Assembly: GCA_035347995.1 (NCBI GenBank)
Contig: DAOPQD010000014.1
Coordinates: 1-51,851, forward strand
DNA: 51,851 nt
Reading direction: 5' to 3'
Source of the DNA: JAAZNO01 sp012798275
Lineage (GTDB): Bacteria > Chloroflexota > Anaerolineae > B4-G1 > SLSP01
The notes under the pieces were generated by a model. That model had not been told where the DNA came from. It was given only the letters and a program-made list of their open reading frames with translations, and searched no databases. Every line of letters begins with the position of its first letter. Positions within the stretch are counted from its first letter, which is position 1. Shown here in pieces: positions 41,245 through 49,730 of the stretch. A program made the translations under genes and the position numbers.

Positions 41245-42225
41245 GTGCAGCTCCTCGAGGCGGCCCTGGCGGGAGATCGTCGCGCTCTGGCGCGGCTGCT
41301 TTCGTGGGTGGAGAACGGCGCGCCGGAGGGACGTGAGGCGTTGGCGACGCTGTTTCCGCGCACCGGGCAGGCGCACGTGATCGGGATCACGGGGTCGCCG
41401 GGCGCCGGCAAGAGCACGCTCGTGGGCAAACTGGCCCGCGAGCTTCGTCAGCGCGTGCCGCGTTTGGCGATTGTCGCCGTGGATCCCAGCAGCCCCTTCT
41501 CCGGCGGGGCGTTGCTCGGCGACCGGCTGCGGATGCAGGATCTGGCCGCCGACGCGGGCATTTTCATCCGGAGCATGGCCTCCCGAGGGCATCCGGGGGG
41601 AATCGCGTATGCCACGCGGGACGTCGTCTTGCTCCTCGACGCGGTGGGATTCCCCGTGATTCTGGTGGAGACGGTAGGGGCGGGGCAGGCGCAGGTGGAA
41701 GTCGCCCGCATTGCGCACACCGTGGTCCTGGTCGAAGCGCCGGGGATGGGCGATGAGGTGCAGGCGCTCAAAGCCGGGCTGATGGAGATTGCGGACATCA
41801 TCGTGGTCAACAAAGCGGATCGCCCGGAAGCGCGCCAGACGGTGCGCGCGCTGCAATCGGCCTACTTTGGCGTCACGACGACCGGGCATCACGGCCCCCG
41901 CGCCGATGAGCCGTTGGAGGTCGTCGCCGGGTGGGAGACGCCCATCCTGCAGACGGCGGCGATCGAGAATCAGGGCCTCACGGAGCTGGTAGAAGCCATC
42001 ACCGCCCATCGGCAGTACCTCGAAAGCAGCGGCCGTTGGGAATTGCGTCGGCGGCTTCACGCCCGCGCCGAGGTGGAGACGTGGCTGCAACGGCATCTGC
42101 TGCTGCTGGTGGAGCAGCGGGTGGGGGAGGAACGTTTTGCGGCAGCGGTCGAAGCGGTCTTGCGGCGGGAGAAGGATCCGGCGACGGCAGCGCAGGAGCT
42201 GCTGGCTCCACTCTTAAAGCCGTAG
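41245..42225 (+). CDS. meaB: MeaB/ArgK-type GTPase, methylmalonyl-CoA mutase chaperone
   Basis: 326 aa SIMIBI-class GTPase. It protects and reloads methylmalonyl-CoA mutase with adenosylcobalamin. Walker A is GITGSPGAGKSTL (48-59). DPSSPFSGGALLGDRLRM is the family switch, followed by VETVGAGQ (switch III region) and NKADR. The GTG start lies directly after the stop of the B12-binding subunit gene, so translation is coupled. This pairing marks the propionate/methylmalonyl pathway even without the catalytic gene nearby. Confidence 0.95.
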   Translation: MQLLEAALAGDRRALARLLSWVENGAPEGREALATLFPRTGQAHVIGITGSPGAGKSTLVGKLARELRQRVPRLAIVAVDPSSPFSGGALLGDRLRMQDLAADAGIFIRSMASRGHPGGIAYATRDVVLLLDAVGFPVILVETVGAGQAQVEVARIAHTVVLVEAPGMGDEVQALKAGLMEIADIIVVNKADRPEARQTVRALQSAYFGVTTTGHHGPRADEPLEVVAGWETPILQTAAIENQGLTELVEAITAHRQYLESSGRWELRRRLHARAEVETWLQRHLLLLVEQRVGEERFAAAVEAVLRREKDPATAAQELLAPLLKP

Positions 42226-42257
42226 CGCTATCATTCATTATGGAGAGGGTTGAGTTC

Positions 42258-43697
42258 ATGGAAGAAGACTACATAGATTTGCGCGCTTATCTCGATGTCC
42301 TGCTGCGCCGTCGGCGCGGCATTGCGGTGTTTGCCGTGCTTTTGATGCTGGTGGGTGGGTTGTATTCCTTGCTGACGCCGCCGACATATCAGGCGGCTAC
42401 GGGATTGGTGGTCGCACCCAAACGCGCGGATTTGCGTTTGACTGCCGCGCTGAACTTGAGTGCGGAGGACGCTCAGCGGGTGGACCTGCGTTATCGCAAC
42501 GCGGCCCTCGTAGAAGTCGCCGGCAGCGCCGAGATCGCGCAGCGGGTCATGGCCGCTGATCCCGCGTTGAGGGACGCACTCAACGTGCGCAGCCCGAGCG
42601 CGCTGGCGCGCAAAGTGGAGGTGGAGGGCAAGGACGATTGGATCGCCATCCAGGCGTCTGCCCCAACGGCGGAGCTGGCAGCGCGCCTTGCGGCTGCCTG
42701 GGCGCACGAGGCCGAGGTCCACATCAACGCCCTGTACGCGCCGGATAGCACCGTGACCGACAATCTGAAGCAGGAATCGCAAACCGCCCTGGGGGAATAT
42801 CAGCGGGCGCAGGCTGAATGGGAGGCCTTCCTGGGCCAAAGCCGCCGCGCTGAGTTGGAAAGCCAGATTCAGAGAGTAGAGAGCTCGCTGAACTGGACGG
42901 CGCTGGACATGTCGTTGGTGAACACCTACCGGCAGGAGGCCTTATTGCAGCAGCTGCTATTGGACGCGGAAGCGCTCAAGCAGAGTTTGCAGCAGGCCGA
43001 CGGCGCCTCAGTCGGCAATTGGGGGACGGCGATGTCCTTCATCACCTTGCAGACGCAGGCCTTTGGTGGGCAGTTGGCGGGGCAAACTTACCAGCAAAGC
43101 AGCGGTGAAAACGCCATGGATCTCACCTTGCAGGGGACAAGTCCCGGCGTCTGGTATCTGGATTTATCGGCCCCGACCCCGACGGTGACGACAAAGGATG
43201 TGGACGCGCTGATCATGATCCTGAAGGCGAAGCTGGCCCTCGTGCAGGCCAGGCTGGCGACGCCGCCGGCGGAGGACAGCGCTGTTCAGGCGCGCTCGAC
43301 CCAAATCAACGAGCTGGCGCAAGAACTCACGGCCCTGCGGCTGCAGTTGGAGCAGGAAAACGCCATGTCCCGGCAACTGAGCGCGACGCGCGACGCCGCC
43401 TGGCAGACCTATCTCGCGCTGGTCAACAAGCTGCGCGAAGTGCAGGTCGAGCAGGCCGTGACCGCCAAAGAGGTGCAGGTGGCCTTCGAACCGCTGCCAC
43501 CAGGCACGTCGAGCGCGCCCAACACGGCGATGAATATCGGCCTGGGCCTGGTAGTGGGAGTGTTCCTTGGCGTCGTGTGGGCGTTGGGTCAGGCCTATCT
43601 GGGGCGTGGGCCTGTCATTCCGGCGCGGACGAAGGCGGGACAATGGCTGCTCAACGCCTCGGGTCTGCCCAATTATCCGCGTCAGGAAGCGTCTTGA
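42258..43697 (+). CDS. Wzz-like polysaccharide chain-length/co-polymerase protein
   Basis: 479 aa. A first membrane segment (about 19-40) follows the short start EEDYIDLRAYLDVLLRRRRG. A long extracytoplasmic part with coiled-coil stretches (about 150-215 and 320-400) leads to a second membrane segment (about 427-447). This is the layout of Wzz/Vpe-type proteins that set the length of surface polysaccharides. No tyrosine kinase domain is fused. There are two candidate starts: the ATG at 42258, used here, and an in-frame ATG at 42240. No other polysaccharide genes adjoin. Confidence 0.82.
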   Translation: MEEDYIDLRAYLDVLLRRRRGIAVFAVLLMLVGGLYSLLTPPTYQAATGLVVAPKRADLRLTAALNLSAEDAQRVDLRYRNAALVEVAGSAEIAQRVMAADPALRDALNVRSPSALARKVEVEGKDDWIAIQASAPTAELAARLAAAWAHEAEVHINALYAPDSTVTDNLKQESQTALGEYQRAQAEWEAFLGQSRRAELESQIQRVESSLNWTALDMSLVNTYRQEALLQQLLLDAEALKQSLQQADGASVGNWGTAMSFITLQTQAFGGQLAGQTYQQSSGENAMDLTLQGTSPGVWYLDLSAPTPTVTTKDVDALIMILKAKLALVQARLATPPAEDSAVQARSTQINELAQELTALRLQLEQENAMSRQLSATRDAAWQTYLALVNKLREVQVEQAVTAKEVQVAFEPLPPGTSSAPNTAMNIGLGLVVGVFLGVVWALGQAYLGRGPVIPARTKAGQWLLNASGLPNYPRQEAS

Positions 43698-43715
43698 GGC
43701 GGAAGGCACTCAGGA

Positions 43716-43760
43716 ATAACGCGCGAACGTAGGACGTGTGAACGTGGGCACGTGGACCCG
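43716..43760 (+). repeat. Leader repeat family C, site 5
   Basis: GCGCGAACGTAGGACGTGTG then AACGTGGGCACGTGGAC, just before the RBS AAGGAGG of the GNAT gene. Same orientation relative to the gene as the other sites. Confidence 0.6.
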
Positions 43761-43775
43761 TGGAAGGAGGTTCCT

Positions 43776-44321
43776 GTGTACTACAATGGCCAACTCATCC
43801 GCTTGCGGCCTTCAGAGGCTGAGGACATTCCGCTGTTTGTGCGCTGGCTTTCCAATCCGGAGCTGCGGGATTATGTGACGATACGCTACATCTCCGAGGC
43901 GCTGGAGCGGCGTTGGTTCGAGGGGCTGGTCGCGGCGACGAGCGGCGTGGCTCCACAGCGCTTGCACTTTGTCATCGAGACGCTGGAAAGTTCTCAGTCC
44001 ATTGGAGTGGTGGGCCTGGAGGACATCAACTGGCGGGATCGCCATGCCGAATTTGGCATCATTGTGGGGGAGCCGGATTTCTGGGGCAAGGGCTTTGGCT
44101 CTGACGCGGTGCGCGCGACTCTGGCGGTGGGGTTTCGCTGGTTCAACCTGCACCGCATCTTCCTGCATGTGGTGGCGGAGAACGCGCGCGCGATTCGCGC
44201 CTATGAGAAGTGCGGGTTTACGCATGAGGGACGACTGCGCGACGCCATTTTCATTGACGGCATGTATCACGATCTGCTGCTGATGAGTCTGTTGGCGGAT
44301 GAATTCACGCTGGAGCCCTGA
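43776..44321 (+). CDS. GNAT-family N-acetyltransferase (RimJ/RimL type)
   Basis: 181 aa. It transfers acetyl from acetyl-CoA to an amine; the RimJ/RimL group includes ribosomal protein and small-molecule acetylases. It opens with LIRLRPSEAEDIPLFVRWL. The acetyl-CoA loop motif is KGFGSDAVRATL and the C-terminal block is LHVVAENARAIRAYEKCGF. The GTG at 43776 was chosen because AAGGAGG stands 5 nt upstream; an in-frame GTG 24 nt earlier has none. A strong terminator follows. Substrate unknown. Confidence 0.88.
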   Translation: MYYNGQLIRLRPSEAEDIPLFVRWLSNPELRDYVTIRYISEALERRWFEGLVAATSGVAPQRLHFVIETLESSQSIGVVGLEDINWRDRHAEFGIIVGEPDFWGKGFGSDAVRATLAVGFRWFNLHRIFLHVVAENARAIRAYEKCGFTHEGRLRDAIFIDGMYHDLLLMSLLADEFTLEP

Positions 44322-44345
44322 CCCGGGGCGTCAGTTGGCAGGAAA

Positions 44346-44381
44346 GCCCTCCGTCAACACTGACGGAGGGCAACTTTTTTT
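44346..44381 (+). terminator. Rho-independent terminator after the GNAT gene
   Basis: Perfect 11-bp stem GCCCTCCGTCA (44346-44356) with TGACGGAGGGC (44361-44371), 4-nt loop, then a T7 tract (44375-44381). Confidence 0.92.
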
Positions 44382-44548
44382 GGGCGCCTGTTCAGCAGAC
44401 GGTTTTGCTCTTCCCGTTTTTGTGCACTTCGTGGCGCAAGAGTCCCTGTGGGGATGAGGCGCTTGCGCCGCTGTCGAGTGGCCGCCGCACGGCCATCAGC
44501 GCCGGCGCCGGGCGACAGGCGCTTTTCCTCATTTTTCACTTGTCGGTG

Positions 44549-44554
44549 TATAAT
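44549..44554 (+). promoter_or_regulatory. Extended -10 promoter for the DUF151 gene
   Basis: TATAAT preceded by TG in the extended -10 arrangement (GTGTATAAT). No good -35 is visible. The ATG at 44596 is about 40 nt downstream. Confidence 0.55.
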
Positions 44555-44595
44555 ACGAGGCACAGGCAGGCTCCTTCACTGCCACAGGAGGGTTT

Positions 44596-45087
44596 ATGAT
44601 TGAAGTTGAGATCGAGACGATTCAGGTCAGCCTGGTTTCACCCCACCGCATTGTCGTGCTCAAGGAGCGTGAAGGGGAACGGCATCTTCCTATCTGGATC
44701 GGCGCCTGTGAGACTGAGGCGATTGCGATGCGCCTGCAGAACGTCCATACCCCTCGCCCGATGACGCATGACCTCCTCGTCGCGCTGTTGGCCCAGTTCG
44801 GGGCCGATCTGCGTTATATCCTGATCAACGCCTTGCGGGACGACACCTTCTACGCGCAGCTGGTGCTTGACGTGCATGGCCGGGAGCAGCTCGTGGACTC
44901 CCGCCCCAGCGATGCGATAGCGATTGCCGTGCGGTTGGAGGTCCCCATCTACGTGGCCGAGAGCGTGTTGGATCAGGCGGGTGTGCTGCCTGAAAAAAGC
45001 CTGCTGGAGGAACATGCCTCGGAAGAGCTGGATGTGTTCCGCGATTTCCTCAATCAGCTGGACCTTGATGATATCCCTACCGACTGA
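44596..45087 (+). CDS. Bifunctional nuclease family protein (DUF151)
   Basis: 163 aa, mostly the DUF151/BFN domain. Characteristic blocks are LPIWIGACETEAIAM, RPMTHDLLVALL and the DSRPSDAIAIAVRL motif. Plant and thermophile members have DNase/RNase activity, but the bacterial role is unclear. RBS AGGAGG before the ATG. It precedes dnaB by 45 nt and may be co-transcribed with the replication genes. Confidence 0.92.
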   Translation: MIEVEIETIQVSLVSPHRIVVLKEREGERHLPIWIGACETEAIAMRLQNVHTPRPMTHDLLVALLAQFGADLRYILINALRDDTFYAQLVLDVHGREQLVDSRPSDAIAIAVRLEVPIYVAESVLDQAGVLPEKSLLEEHASEELDVFRDFLNQLDLDDIPTD

Positions 45088-45132
45088 GGTGCAGGCTCGT
45101 GGCGGAAAAGGCCGGCGACCGGGACAGATCCG

Positions 45133-46473
45133 ATGAGTGGAGCAGACAAAACCATCCCGCAAAATATCGAGGCTGAAGAAGCCGTCCTCGGTGCGTTGCT
45201 GATTGACGCGGAGGCGATCTTCCGCGTGCTGTCCTTCCTGCGCGTCGAGCATTTCTATCTCCAAAAACATCGCTGGATTTACGAGGCGATCCTGGGATTG
45301 CACGAACAGCGCGAGCCGGTGGATTTCCTCACCCTTACGGCGGCGCTGGAGCGGCAGGAGCAGCTGCAGGCAATCGGCGGCAGCGCCTACATCCTGCAGC
45401 TGATTTCGGCCGTGCCGTCGGCCATCAACATCGAGAGCTACGCCCACATGGTAGAGCAGGCCAGTGTCCGCCGGCGGCTGCTCGAGGTGGCCAGCGAGAT
45501 CGCCAAACTGGCTTACGATGAGGAAAAGGGCATCGGCGAGGTCGTGGATCAGTCCGAACGCGCGCTGTTTGCGGTCAGTCAGCAGCGCATCGCGCGGGAC
45601 CTGCGCCCCGTCCAGGAAGTCGTCGGCACGTACCGTGACTATTTGTACAATCTGTACGCGCATCGCGGCGAGCTGATGGGTGTCACCTCCGGCTTCCGGG
45701 ATCTGGATCGCCTGTTGGGGGGCTTTCAGCGCTCGGATTTGATCGTCCTGGCAGCGCGCCCCGGCGTGGGGAAGACGTCATTGCTGTTGACGATGGCGCT
45801 CAAAGCGGCGGAAAAGGGCAAGCTGGTGGCGATTTTCAGCCTGGAGATGTCGGCGGAGCAGCTGGTGCAGCGCATGATTTCGTCGCTCAGCCGCGTGGAC
45901 GCGCAACGGTTACGCATCGGCAATCTGCAGGATGAGGACCTTCCGAAGATCGAGGATGCGATTGGACACCTGGCGGATTTGCCGATCTACATTGACGACA
46001 CGCCGGCCTTGACCCCGCTGCAGCTGCGCACCAAATGCCGGCGCCTGCACTCGGAGCATGGCCTGGATATGGCGTATGTGGATTATTTGCAGCTGATGAC
46101 TGCCGACACTCGCACGGAGAACCGCGTTCAGGAAGTCTCCTATCTCTCGCGGATGTTGAAAGCGCTGGCGCGGGAGCTGGACACCCCCATCCTCACCGCC
46201 TCGCAACTCTCCCGCGCTGTGGAGCAGCGGCAGGACCGGCGCCCTGTGCTCTCCGATCTCCGCGAAAGCGGCAGTATCGAGCAGGACGCGGATGTGGTGA
46301 TGTTCATTTACCGCGATGACATGTACCATCCCGAAACGCAGCAGCTCAACATTGCGGAAATCATGGTGGCGAAACACCGCAGTGGCCCCCTCGGTACGGT
46401 GCAACTCTATTTCAACCGCAACCTGACGCAGTTTGCCGATGCGACGACCCTCACCGAATCCTCGGAGGTCTAG
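45133..46473 (+). CDS. dnaB: Replicative DNA helicase DnaB
   Basis: 446 aa hexameric 5'-3' helicase of the replication fork. The N-terminal domain (1-105) opens with IPQNIEAEEAVLGALL. The RecA-like ATPase domain has Walker A ARPGVGKT (208-215), the IFSLEMSAEQLVQRM motif, Walker B with VDYLQLM and the SDLRESGSIEQDADVV block (arginine-finger region). No intein is present. It is followed directly by a DnaD-domain gene and a DnaC-like loader gene, which suggests a helicase-loading operon. Confidence 0.97.
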   Translation: MSGADKTIPQNIEAEEAVLGALLIDAEAIFRVLSFLRVEHFYLQKHRWIYEAILGLHEQREPVDFLTLTAALERQEQLQAIGGSAYILQLISAVPSAINIESYAHMVEQASVRRRLLEVASEIAKLAYDEEKGIGEVVDQSERALFAVSQQRIARDLRPVQEVVGTYRDYLYNLYAHRGELMGVTSGFRDLDRLLGGFQRSDLIVLAARPGVGKTSLLLTMALKAAEKGKLVAIFSLEMSAEQLVQRMISSLSRVDAQRLRIGNLQDEDLPKIEDAIGHLADLPIYIDDTPALTPLQLRTKCRRLHSEHGLDMAYVDYLQLMTADTRTENRVQEVSYLSRMLKALARELDTPILTASQLSRAVEQRQDRRPVLSDLRESGSIEQDADVVMFIYRDDMYHPETQQLNIAEIMVAKHRSGPLGTVQLYFNRNLTQFADATTLTESSEV

Positions 46474-46476
46474 CCG

Positions 46477-47181
46477 ATGGCGGCTCCCACAGACGTGATG
46501 TGGCATTTTTCGGGCTTCCCGGAGGGCGAGGCGCCGCTGGTGCGCCTGCCGGAGAGCTTCTTCACCGAGCTGTTGCCCCGCATTGACGACCTGGCGGAAT
46601 TGCAGATCACCTTGTTCGTGCTGTGGCGCCTGTCGCAGCAGCGCGCTGAAGTCGCCCCCTGGATCACCGAGGCGGAATTGCTGGCGGATCCCTTCGTCAA
46701 CCGCCTGTTGGGCCCCGATGAGACGGCGACGGCGCTCGCGCGTGCGCTTAGACGCAGCGTCAGCCGGGGGACGTTGTTGCGCGTCCCCTGGCGTCGCGCG
46801 GACGGCAGTGAGGAAGTCCGCTATCTGGCCAACAGCCCGCGGGGGCGCATCGCTGTGGAGGCGTTGCGGCGCGGCGTCATCCCCCGCCAGCTGGCTGGCG
46901 CCGACCGCCCCAACATCTACACGCTGTACGAGCAGAACCTTGGCCCGCTCACGGCGCTCATCAGCGAAGACCTGCGCGAGGCCGAGGCGACCTACCCCCA
47001 GGCCTGGATCGAGGACGCTTTTCGGGAGGCGGTGCGGTTGAACCGACGTAACTGGAAATACATCCGCGCCATTTTGGAACGTTGGAAAGCAGAAGGACGA
47101 GATGAGAGCGATCAACGAGATAGCGAAGCAGATGGGCGCCGGTATGTCGAAGGCGAATTCGCCGACTTCATCCAGCACTGA
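46477..47181 (+). CDS. DnaD-domain replication protein
   Basis: 234 aa. An N-terminal winged-helix-like part (about 15-110) is followed by a C-terminal DnaD domain (about 146-205) with NIYTLYEQNLGPLTALI and WIEDAFREAVRLNRRNWKYI, ending in the YIRAILERW helix. In Bacillus, DnaD bridges DnaA or PriA to helicase loading. Its start lies 3 nt after the dnaB stop, and its end overlaps the following loader gene by about 80 nt, so coupling is likely. Confidence 0.88.
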   Translation: MAAPTDVMWHFSGFPEGEAPLVRLPESFFTELLPRIDDLAELQITLFVLWRLSQQRAEVAPWITEAELLADPFVNRLLGPDETATALARALRRSVSRGTLLRVPWRRADGSEEVRYLANSPRGRIAVEALRRGVIPRQLAGADRPNIYTLYEQNLGPLTALISEDLREAEATYPQAWIEDAFREAVRLNRRNWKYIRAILERWKAEGRDESDQRDSEADGRRYVEGEFADFIQH

Positions 47182-48535
47182 GGGCGCGTCGGGCGCTGTC
47201 GGACAGGGCGCGCCGAATTGCCCGGTCTGTGGCGGCATCGGCTACGTGCGCCGTGAGGTGCCGCTCGACCACCCTGACTTCGGGCGGCTCTTCCCCTGCA
47301 GTTGCCGCACTGAGGAGCTGCGCGCGCGTCGCCTCCAGGCCTTGCGGACGATGAGCTCCCTCGAACATTTGGAGCGGTTCACCTTCGCTACCTTCCGCCC
47401 GGAGGGACACGGCCTGTCGCCGGAGCAGCAGGCAAATTTGCACAGCGTCTACGACCGTGCGCGGGAGTTCGCGCAGCGTCCCGACGGCTGGCTGGTGTTG
47501 TGCGGCGGCTATGGCTGCGGCAAGACGCATCTGGCGCTCGCCATTGCCAACGCCTGCGTGGAGCAGGGACTGCCAGTGCTGTTCCTCACCGTCCCTGATC
47601 TGCTGGATTATCTGCGGGCGGCGTTCGCGCCGAGCTCCTCACAGAGCTACGACGAACGCTTCGAGGAGATCCGTAGCGCGCCGCTGCTCATCCTCGACGA
47701 TTTGGGGACGGAGCAGAGCACGTCCTGGGCCCTGGAGAAGCTCTTTCAGCTGCTCAACTTCCGCTACATGAACCGCCTCCCGACGGTCATCACCACCAAT
47801 CAGGAAGTGGAAGACCTGGAGCCGCGGCTGCGCTCGCGCCTCGCGGATGTCGAGGTCGTGCAGATCGCCAGGATTGTGGCGCCCGATTACCGGCAGGCGG
47901 GGACGGGACAGTCACACACGGATCTCAATACGTTGCCGTTCTATGCCGGGATGACCTTCGACAATTTCGACTTGCGGCAGACGGAGCTGGAGCGGGAGCA
48001 TTCGGAGAACCTGCGGCGGGCCGTCGAGATCGCGCAGGCGTTCGCCCTCGCCCCCGCCGGTTGGCTCACCTTTACCGGTCCCTATGGCTGCGGCAAGACG
48101 CACCTGGCGGCGGCCATCGCCAACGAGCGCGCCCGCATGGGGCAGACGGTGCTCTTCATCGTCGTCCCCGACTTGCTGGATTACCTGCGGGCGGCCTTCA
48201 GTCCCCAGAGCACCATCCCCTACGACAAGCGCTTTGATGATGTGCGCCGCGCCCCCTTCCTGGTGCTCGACGATCTGGGCACGGAAAGCGCCACGCCCTG
48301 GGCGCAGGAGAAGCTCTACCAGCTCTTCAATTTCCGCTACGTCTCGCGCTTGCCCACCGTGATCACGACCGCCAAACCCATCGAGGCGCTCGACGCCAAA
48401 TTGCGCACCCGCATGTTAGACGCGACCCGCAGCATGATCTTCGCCATCACTGCGCCCCCGTATCTGGGCGGCCCGAGCCGCCCTCGCGCCAAAGCGCCGC
48501 GTCAGAAGCGCAGCAGCAGCGGCGACAAAAGTTAG
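47102..48535 (+). CDS. DnaC/IstB-type helicase loader with two tandem AAA+ modules
   Basis: 477 aa, about twice the normal length. An N-terminal zinc-type motif (CPVC at 40-43, CSC at 66-68) is followed by module 1 (about 90-260), with Walker A GGYGCGKTH (135-143) and Walker B LLILDD (195-200). Module 2 (about 285-455) has Walker A GPYGCGKTH (326-334) and Walker B FLVLDD (386-391). The two modules share VPDLLDYLRAAF, DDLGTE and NFRY blocks, so they arose by duplication and both keep their ATP sites. The ATG at 47102 follows AAGGACGAG and overlaps the DnaD gene; later in-frame starts are possible. The role is presumed to be loading of DnaB. Confidence 0.88.
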   Translation: MRAINEIAKQMGAGMSKANSPTSSSTEGASGAVGQGAPNCPVCGGIGYVRREVPLDHPDFGRLFPCSCRTEELRARRLQALRTMSSLEHLERFTFATFRPEGHGLSPEQQANLHSVYDRAREFAQRPDGWLVLCGGYGCGKTHLALAIANACVEQGLPVLFLTVPDLLDYLRAAFAPSSSQSYDERFEEIRSAPLLILDDLGTEQSTSWALEKLFQLLNFRYMNRLPTVITTNQEVEDLEPRLRSRLADVEVVQIARIVAPDYRQAGTGQSHTDLNTLPFYAGMTFDNFDLRQTELEREHSENLRRAVEIAQAFALAPAGWLTFTGPYGCGKTHLAAAIANERARMGQTVLFIVVPDLLDYLRAAFSPQSTIPYDKRFDDVRRAPFLVLDDLGTESATPWAQEKLYQLFNFRYVSRLPTVITTAKPIEALDAKLRTRMLDATRSMIFAITAPPYLGGPSRPRAKAPRQKRSSSGDKS

Positions 48536-48564
48536 TTGTTCATATAGAACATTAGTGCTATAAT
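48536..48564 (+). promoter_or_regulatory. recA promoter with SOS-like operator
   Basis: -35 TTGTTC (48536-48541), 17-nt spacer, -10 TATAAT (48559-48564). The spacer holds GAACATTAGTGC (48547-48558), one mismatch from the Gram-positive LexA consensus GAAC-N4-GTTC, and the arms extend as TAGAAC/GTGCTA. LexA-type repression of recA is therefore likely. Confidence 0.7.
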
Positions 48565-48651
48565 GAGAGTGTTTTCAAGTCGCAGCCAAAACAAAGCTGG
48601 CCGAGCGTTGCGCACGCCAGGAGCGCCATCATGTTTCTCCAGGAGGACACC

Positions 48652-49707
48652 ATGGTTGATGAAGGACGGCAGAAAGTATTGGATCAAACCGTAGCGCAGG
48701 TGAAGCGTCGTTTCGGCGAGGGCGCGCTGATGCGCCTGGGCGAGGCGACGCATTTGCAGGTGGAGGTCATCCCCACCGGGTCGCTGGCGATGGACATTGC
48801 CCTGGGCGTCGGCGGGCTGCCGCGGGGGCGGATCACCGAGATCTACGGCCCCGAAGGGTCCGGCAAGACCACCCTCTGTCAGCATCTCGTCGCCGAATGC
48901 CAGAGGCGCGGCGGAATTGCCGCCTTCATTGACATGGAGCATGCCCTGGATCCTACGTACGCCGCGCATTGCGGCGTGGATGTGGACAATCTCTACATCT
49001 CCCAACCCGATACGGGCGAGCAGGCGCTGGAAATCGCCGAGGCGTTGGTGCGCAGCGGGGCCGTGGATGTCGTCATCATTGACTCCGTGGCGGCGCTGGT
49101 GCCGCGCGCTGAGATCGAAGGCGAGATGGGCGACAGTCACCCCGGCTTGCAGGCGCGCTTGATGAGCCAGGCGCTCCGCAAGCTCTCCGGCGCGATCAAG
49201 CAGAGCAATGCGGTGATGGTCTTCACCAATCAATTGCGCGAGAAGATCGGGGTGATGTTTGGCTCGCCGGAGACGACTTCGGGCGGGCGGGCGCTCAAGT
49301 TCTACGCCTCCGTGCGGATGGATGTGCGGCGCGTGACCGCCATCAAGGAGCAGGGGGAAATCGTGGGACACCGCACGCGGGTGCGCATCACCAAGAACAA
49401 GGTCGCGCCGCCCTTCCGTGTGGCCGAATTCGACATCATGTTCGGGAGCGGCATCAGCCGGGCGGGCGATCTCCTGGACATCGGTCTGGAGCTGGGGATC
49501 CTGGACAAGCGCGGTTCGTACTACTACTATGAGGGCGAGCGGTTTGCTCAGGGGCGCGAGAACGCCAAGCTGTATGTGGGGGAGAATCCTACCTTCGCCG
49601 ACGATATCGAGCGCCTCATCCGTGAGCGCCTGCAGACACTGGAGGAAGTGCCGCTCAAGGTTGGCGTCACCGCCGAAGGTGGTGAGATGGACGTTGAGGA
49701 CATCTAA
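48652..49707 (+). CDS. recA: Recombinase RecA
   Basis: 351 aa. It forms nucleoprotein filaments for strand exchange and activates LexA cleavage. Walker A is GPEGSGKT (66-73). FIDMEHALDPTYA, IIDSVAALVPRAEIEGEMGD (loop L1 region), the NQLREKIGVMFGSPETTSGG stretch (L2 region) and ALKFYASVRMDVRR are intact. I chose the ATG at 48652 for the CAGGAGG 6 nt upstream; an in-frame ATG at 48631 is less well placed. No intein. Confidence 0.97.
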   Translation: MVDEGRQKVLDQTVAQVKRRFGEGALMRLGEATHLQVEVIPTGSLAMDIALGVGGLPRGRITEIYGPEGSGKTTLCQHLVAECQRRGGIAAFIDMEHALDPTYAAHCGVDVDNLYISQPDTGEQALEIAEALVRSGAVDVVIIDSVAALVPRAEIEGEMGDSHPGLQARLMSQALRKLSGAIKQSNAVMVFTNQLREKIGVMFGSPETTSGGRALKFYASVRMDVRRVTAIKEQGEIVGHRTRVRITKNKVAPPFRVAEFDIMFGSGISRAGDLLDIGLELGILDKRGSYYYYEGERFAQGRENAKLYVGENPTFADDIERLIRERLQTLEEVPLKVGVTAEGGEMDVEDI

Positions 49708-49730
49708 GCGCGCGCGACAGCTACGTTTCC

